A stretch of DNA of 64,000 nt from NCBI RefSeq assembly GCF_900109775.1, contig NZ_FOAX01000001.1, positions 1,550,001-1,614,000 on the forward strand, written 5' to 3'. The notes beneath the pieces were generated by a model. That model searched no databases, was not told where the DNA came from, and was given only the letters and a program-made list of their open reading frames with translations. Positions 61,893 to 64,000 of the stretch are shown here, in pieces. Each line of letters starts with the position of its first letter. The stretch's first letter is position 1. Source of the stretch: Pseudoxanthomonas sp. GM95 (GTDB lineage Bacteria; Pseudomonadota; Gammaproteobacteria; Xanthomonadales; Xanthomonadaceae). The position numbers were made by a program, and so were the translations under genes.

Positions 61893-62261
61893 TCAGAGTG
61901 TGGAACAGGAAAATTTTCGTGCAAACGCAATAGTGCAAACTGATATGGCTTCAAAGCCAACGTAGAGCAGGCCAATGAAAGCCAGATAAAGCCAGCCGTG
62001 CGCCCGATTTGGGCCACAGTAAGCCTCGGCAAGGCATCTGAACACCCGGGCGATCGGAAAGATGCTGAGCGATATCGCGCTGACCGCGGCAACTGCAACA
62101 ACAAGCAGAGCGAACTTGCCGACGTTCGAAGAATGCCAGAAATGCTTGTTGCGCCGAATCGCGAGATACGCCCTTAGCGGGAGAAGTGTGAAAGCGAATA
62201 GACCAACAAAGCCCAATGCATAGATTGAGCCAGCGAACAGCAGATACGACCAATCTGTCAT
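61893..62261 (-). CDS. Four-helix membrane protein, unknown
   Basis: A 122-residue protein with four hydrophobic segments (LLFAGSIYALGFVGLFAFTLLPL, FALLVVAVAAVSAISLSIF, YLAFIGLLYVGFEAISVCTIAFA among them) and a basic loop AYLAIRRNKHFWHSS. It is not recognised. The ribosome site is weak (GGTGG). It lies 80 bases downstream of the exported protein gene at 62342 in the same direction, so the two may be cotranscribed. The 265 bases left of it, up to the GlxA-like gene, hold nothing I can identify. Confidence 0.55.
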   Translation of the reverse strand: MTDWSYLLFAGSIYALGFVGLFAFTLLPLRAYLAIRRNKHFWHSSNVGKFALLVVAVAAVSAISLSIFPIARVFRCLAEAYCGPNRAHGWLYLAFIGLLYVGFEAISVCTIAFARKFSCSTL

Positions 62262-62341
62262 TGCACCACCACCCCAATACTCGAAATCCTGACTTCAGCC
62301 CCACGCTGACGAAAACGTCCGCTTCGGGTCGCAAGCAGAAG

Positions 62342-62692
62342 CTACTCATAGAGCTTGATGCTGGAAATCCTAAGAGTGTCAGCTTCAATTTCATACATGG
62401 CACCGCCGCCGAGCACCCTTTCGGCGGCATCCTGCTTTAGGGAAAAAACAACGACATAGATTCCGTTCCTTCTAGAAATCCCTATCGAATAATTACGACG
62501 GTCATAGACGTACTCGACGAGTGCCTTACTGCTTTCATCGATCGCTATCTGTTCCTGCTGCCGAAACAGTTCCTTCTCGAAATTTTCAGCAGCCACCCTT
62601 CCCGCGCCAAGCGCCTCGTCGAGGTCTCCAGCCCTTACTGAAAACGCGAAGACGGTGCTGAAAATAGCCCAAAGCCCGAACAAAGATTTCAT
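62342..62692 (-). CDS. Small exported protein, unknown
   Basis: A 116-residue protein with a signal peptide (KSLFGLWAIFSTVFAFSVRAG), so periplasmic. The mature part is charged, with a helix AENFEKELFRQQEQIAIDES and a beta-like end YEIEADTLRISSIKLYE. No cysteine or catalytic motif is seen and I do not recognise the family. The ribosome site GGAGGG five bases before the ATG is strong, which supports a real gene. The 220 bases between it and the ABC-F gene hold no gene. Confidence 0.6.
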   Translation of the reverse strand: MKSLFGLWAIFSTVFAFSVRAGDLDEALGAGRVAAENFEKELFRQQEQIAIDESSKALVEYVYDRRNYSIGISRRNGIYVVVFSLKQDAAERVLGGGAMYEIEADTLRISSIKLYE

Positions 62693-62912
62693 TGATACCC
62701 TCCGAGCAAGTCTCCATCATTCAGTCCACATAGCTATCCGCTTCGGTCGAATGTTGCCATGCCGGCGTGGTGAAGACTAACGGTCAGTTGCTGACATAGC
62801 CGATGTTGTCGATCAGGCCTTGTTCGGTGCTCAGCTTAAGGCTTGGATCTGTTAGCGACGGAAGGGCTAAAGCTATATGCCTGCCACACCCCACCCGTCG
62901 CCTCGGCGCTCA

Positions 62913-64000
62913 TCAATGCAGCTCAGACAGGACACCCTCGGCCAGCATCCACCGGCGCGTTACCCCGATCGCCTCAAGAAAGGCGCGGTCGTGGCTGGCG
63001 ACCAGCATCGCTCCTTGGTAGCCGCTCAGCGCCTGTTCCAGGTGCGCGACAGTGTCCAGGTCAAGGTTGTTGGTGGGCTCGTCGAGTAAGAGCAACTGCG
63101 GCGCCGGCTCGGCATGCAGCATGCACAAGAACACCGCGCGTAGCCGTTCGCCGCCAGACAAAGCATCCAGCGGTAGATTTGCCCGGTCGCCGCGAAAGCC
63201 CAAGCCTGCCAGCAGCCTCGCGCGCTCGGCTTCCGGCAGGCCCGGCGCAGCCTCAGCGAAGTGTCGCGCGACGCTTCGCCCAGGCTCGGGCAGTTCCAGC
63301 CTCTGCGACAACCACGCGATGCGCCCCGGCCCGCGGCGCACGCTGCCTGACTCGGGAAGCACGTCGCCAGCGATCAGCCTCAGCAGCGTCGTCTTACCGA
63401 CCCCGTTGGCGCCCAGCAGCGCGATGCGTTCGGGGCCGCGGATCGTCAGCGTCGCGCCTTGCGTACCGAAAAGCGCACGGCCATCACGCTGCACGCGCAG
63501 ACCTTCACCATGGAACAGAACGCGTTCGTCCGGCACGCGCGTGGCGGGCGCCGGCAGGTTTATCGGACCGGAGGCATCCACCGCCTGCACCGCGTCGCGC
63601 AGCTGGGCGCGAGCCTGGGCCAGGCGGTCGGCATGTACGTCGTCGGCCTTGCCGGCCGACACCTGCGCGGCGCCGGCGCGCCTGCCGGCAATCAAGCGCG
63701 GTAGGCCGGCATCGCCAACCCGACGTTCGGCACGGCCACTGCGGCGCTCGGCGCGTTCCCGTGCATCCTGCCTTGCGTACTGCTGCCGCCGCACCTCGCT
63801 CCGCAGCTGGCGCACGCGTTGTTCGGCGACCTCCTGCCCGGATTCCACTGCGTCGCGATAGAAGCCCCATCCTCCGCCATGCAGCTGCAGGTGATCGGCA
63901 CGCAGTTCGGCGATCTGGTCCACGCCTTCGAGCAGCTCGCGATCATGGCTGGCCACCAACACGCAGCCCGGCCAGCTGGAGAGCACGTCGCGCAGGCGGT
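62913..64000 (-). CDS. ABC-F ATPase (5' end beyond window)
   Basis: The C-terminal 361 residues of a soluble ABC-F protein; the N-terminus lies right of the window. Visible are the end of the first ATPase (VLVASHDRELL), a charged arginine-rich linker (QQYARQDARERAERRSGRAE) and the whole second ATPase: Walker A LLGANGVGKTT, signature LSGGERLRAVF, Walker B LLLLDEPTNNLDLDT and switch LVASHDRAF. ABC-F proteins act on the ribosome E site, as translation factors or antibiotic protection. With no membrane domains it is not a transporter. Similar to Uup/YheS-like or ABC-F resistance proteins; not resolvable from this part. Confidence 0.88.
   Translation of the reverse strand, partial: RLRDVLSSWPGCVLVASHDRELLEGVDQIAELRADHLQLHGGGWGFYRDAVESGQEVAEQRVRQLRSEVRRQQYARQDARERAERRSGRAERRVGDAGLPRLIAGRRAGAAQVSAGKADDVHADRLAQARAQLRDAVQAVDASGPINLPAPATRVPDERVLFHGEGLRVQRDGRALFGTQGATLTIRGPERIALLGANGVGKTTLLRLIAGDVLPESGSVRRGPGRIAWLSQRLELPEPGRSVARHFAEAAPGLPEAERARLLAGLGFRGDRANLPLDALSGGERLRAVFLCMLHAEPAPQLLLLDEPTNNLDLDTVAHLEQALSGYQGAMLVASHDRAFLEAIGVTRRWMLAEGVLSELH

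Overview
The window looks like chromosome from a GC-rich gammaproteobacterium, most likely a member of the Xanthomonadaceae (Stenotrophomonas/Pseudoxanthomonas/Luteimonas-like). The evidence is the housekeeping set (PEP synthase with its divergent PpsR regulator, oligoribonuclease, TadA, MscS, DUF1249 protein, Mn-type SOD) and a CopA/CopB copper block next to tandem tRNA-Ala(GGC)/tRNA-Glu(TTC) pairs. The genus is an inference and cannot be fixed by eye.

Layout. 1-4.3 kb: a leftward operon of a YcaC-like cysteine hydrolase, XapX membrane protein, YtcJ-like amidohydrolase, DoxX protein and MFS exporter (cut by the left edge). 5.2-11.2 kb: a copper-resistance block with multicopper oxidase CopA, outer-membrane CopB, a CueR-type MerR regulator and a P1B ATPase, with two MerR-geometry promoters. 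11.3-11.8 kb: two tandem Ala-Glu tRNA pairs. 12-22.7 kb: core genes, including two tandem acyltransferase-3 paralogues. 22.8-30.9 kb: an AT-richer island bounded by two diverged direct repeats of about 210 bp. It carries a secreted DUF6624 protein, a 55-residue double-glycine precursor peptide, a graspetide-type ATP-grasp ligase, an HlyD-type periplasmic adaptor and a C39 peptidase-ABC exporter. It reads as a complete, probably undescribed, ATP-grasp-modified peptide (graspetide) production and export system. 30.9-53 kb: an accessory region with a TacT-like acetyltransferase toxin beside a beheaded antitoxin, three NmrA-like reductase paralogues, a hydroxyaspartate dehydratase/iminosuccinate-reductase-like gene pair under a divergent LysR regulator, SDRs, a NodT-EmrB-EmrA efflux operon, a propeller-sensor two-component system and an AraC regulator. 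53-58.9 kb: a Tat-exported haloperoxidase-like hydrolase, then a Fur-box-preceded iron-uptake operon (DUF3649, PepSY-TM, DUF3325, TonB receptor). 59-64 kb: an SDR, a secreted epoxide-hydrolase-like enzyme, a GlxA-like protein lacking its DNA-binding domain, two small envelope proteins and an ABC-F ATPase (cut by the right edge).

How the parts work together. Copper genes: periplasmic oxidation and binding (CopA/CopB) plus cytoplasmic efflux (ATPase), both probably switched by the encoded MerR protein. Peptide island: a leader-guided macrocyclase acts on the precursor, then the C39 exporter cuts after GG and pumps the product out through the HlyD adaptor and an outer-membrane channel encoded elsewhere. 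Iron operon: outer-membrane siderophore uptake plus inner-membrane PepSY reductase-like protein. All functional statements come from motif reading; no search was run.
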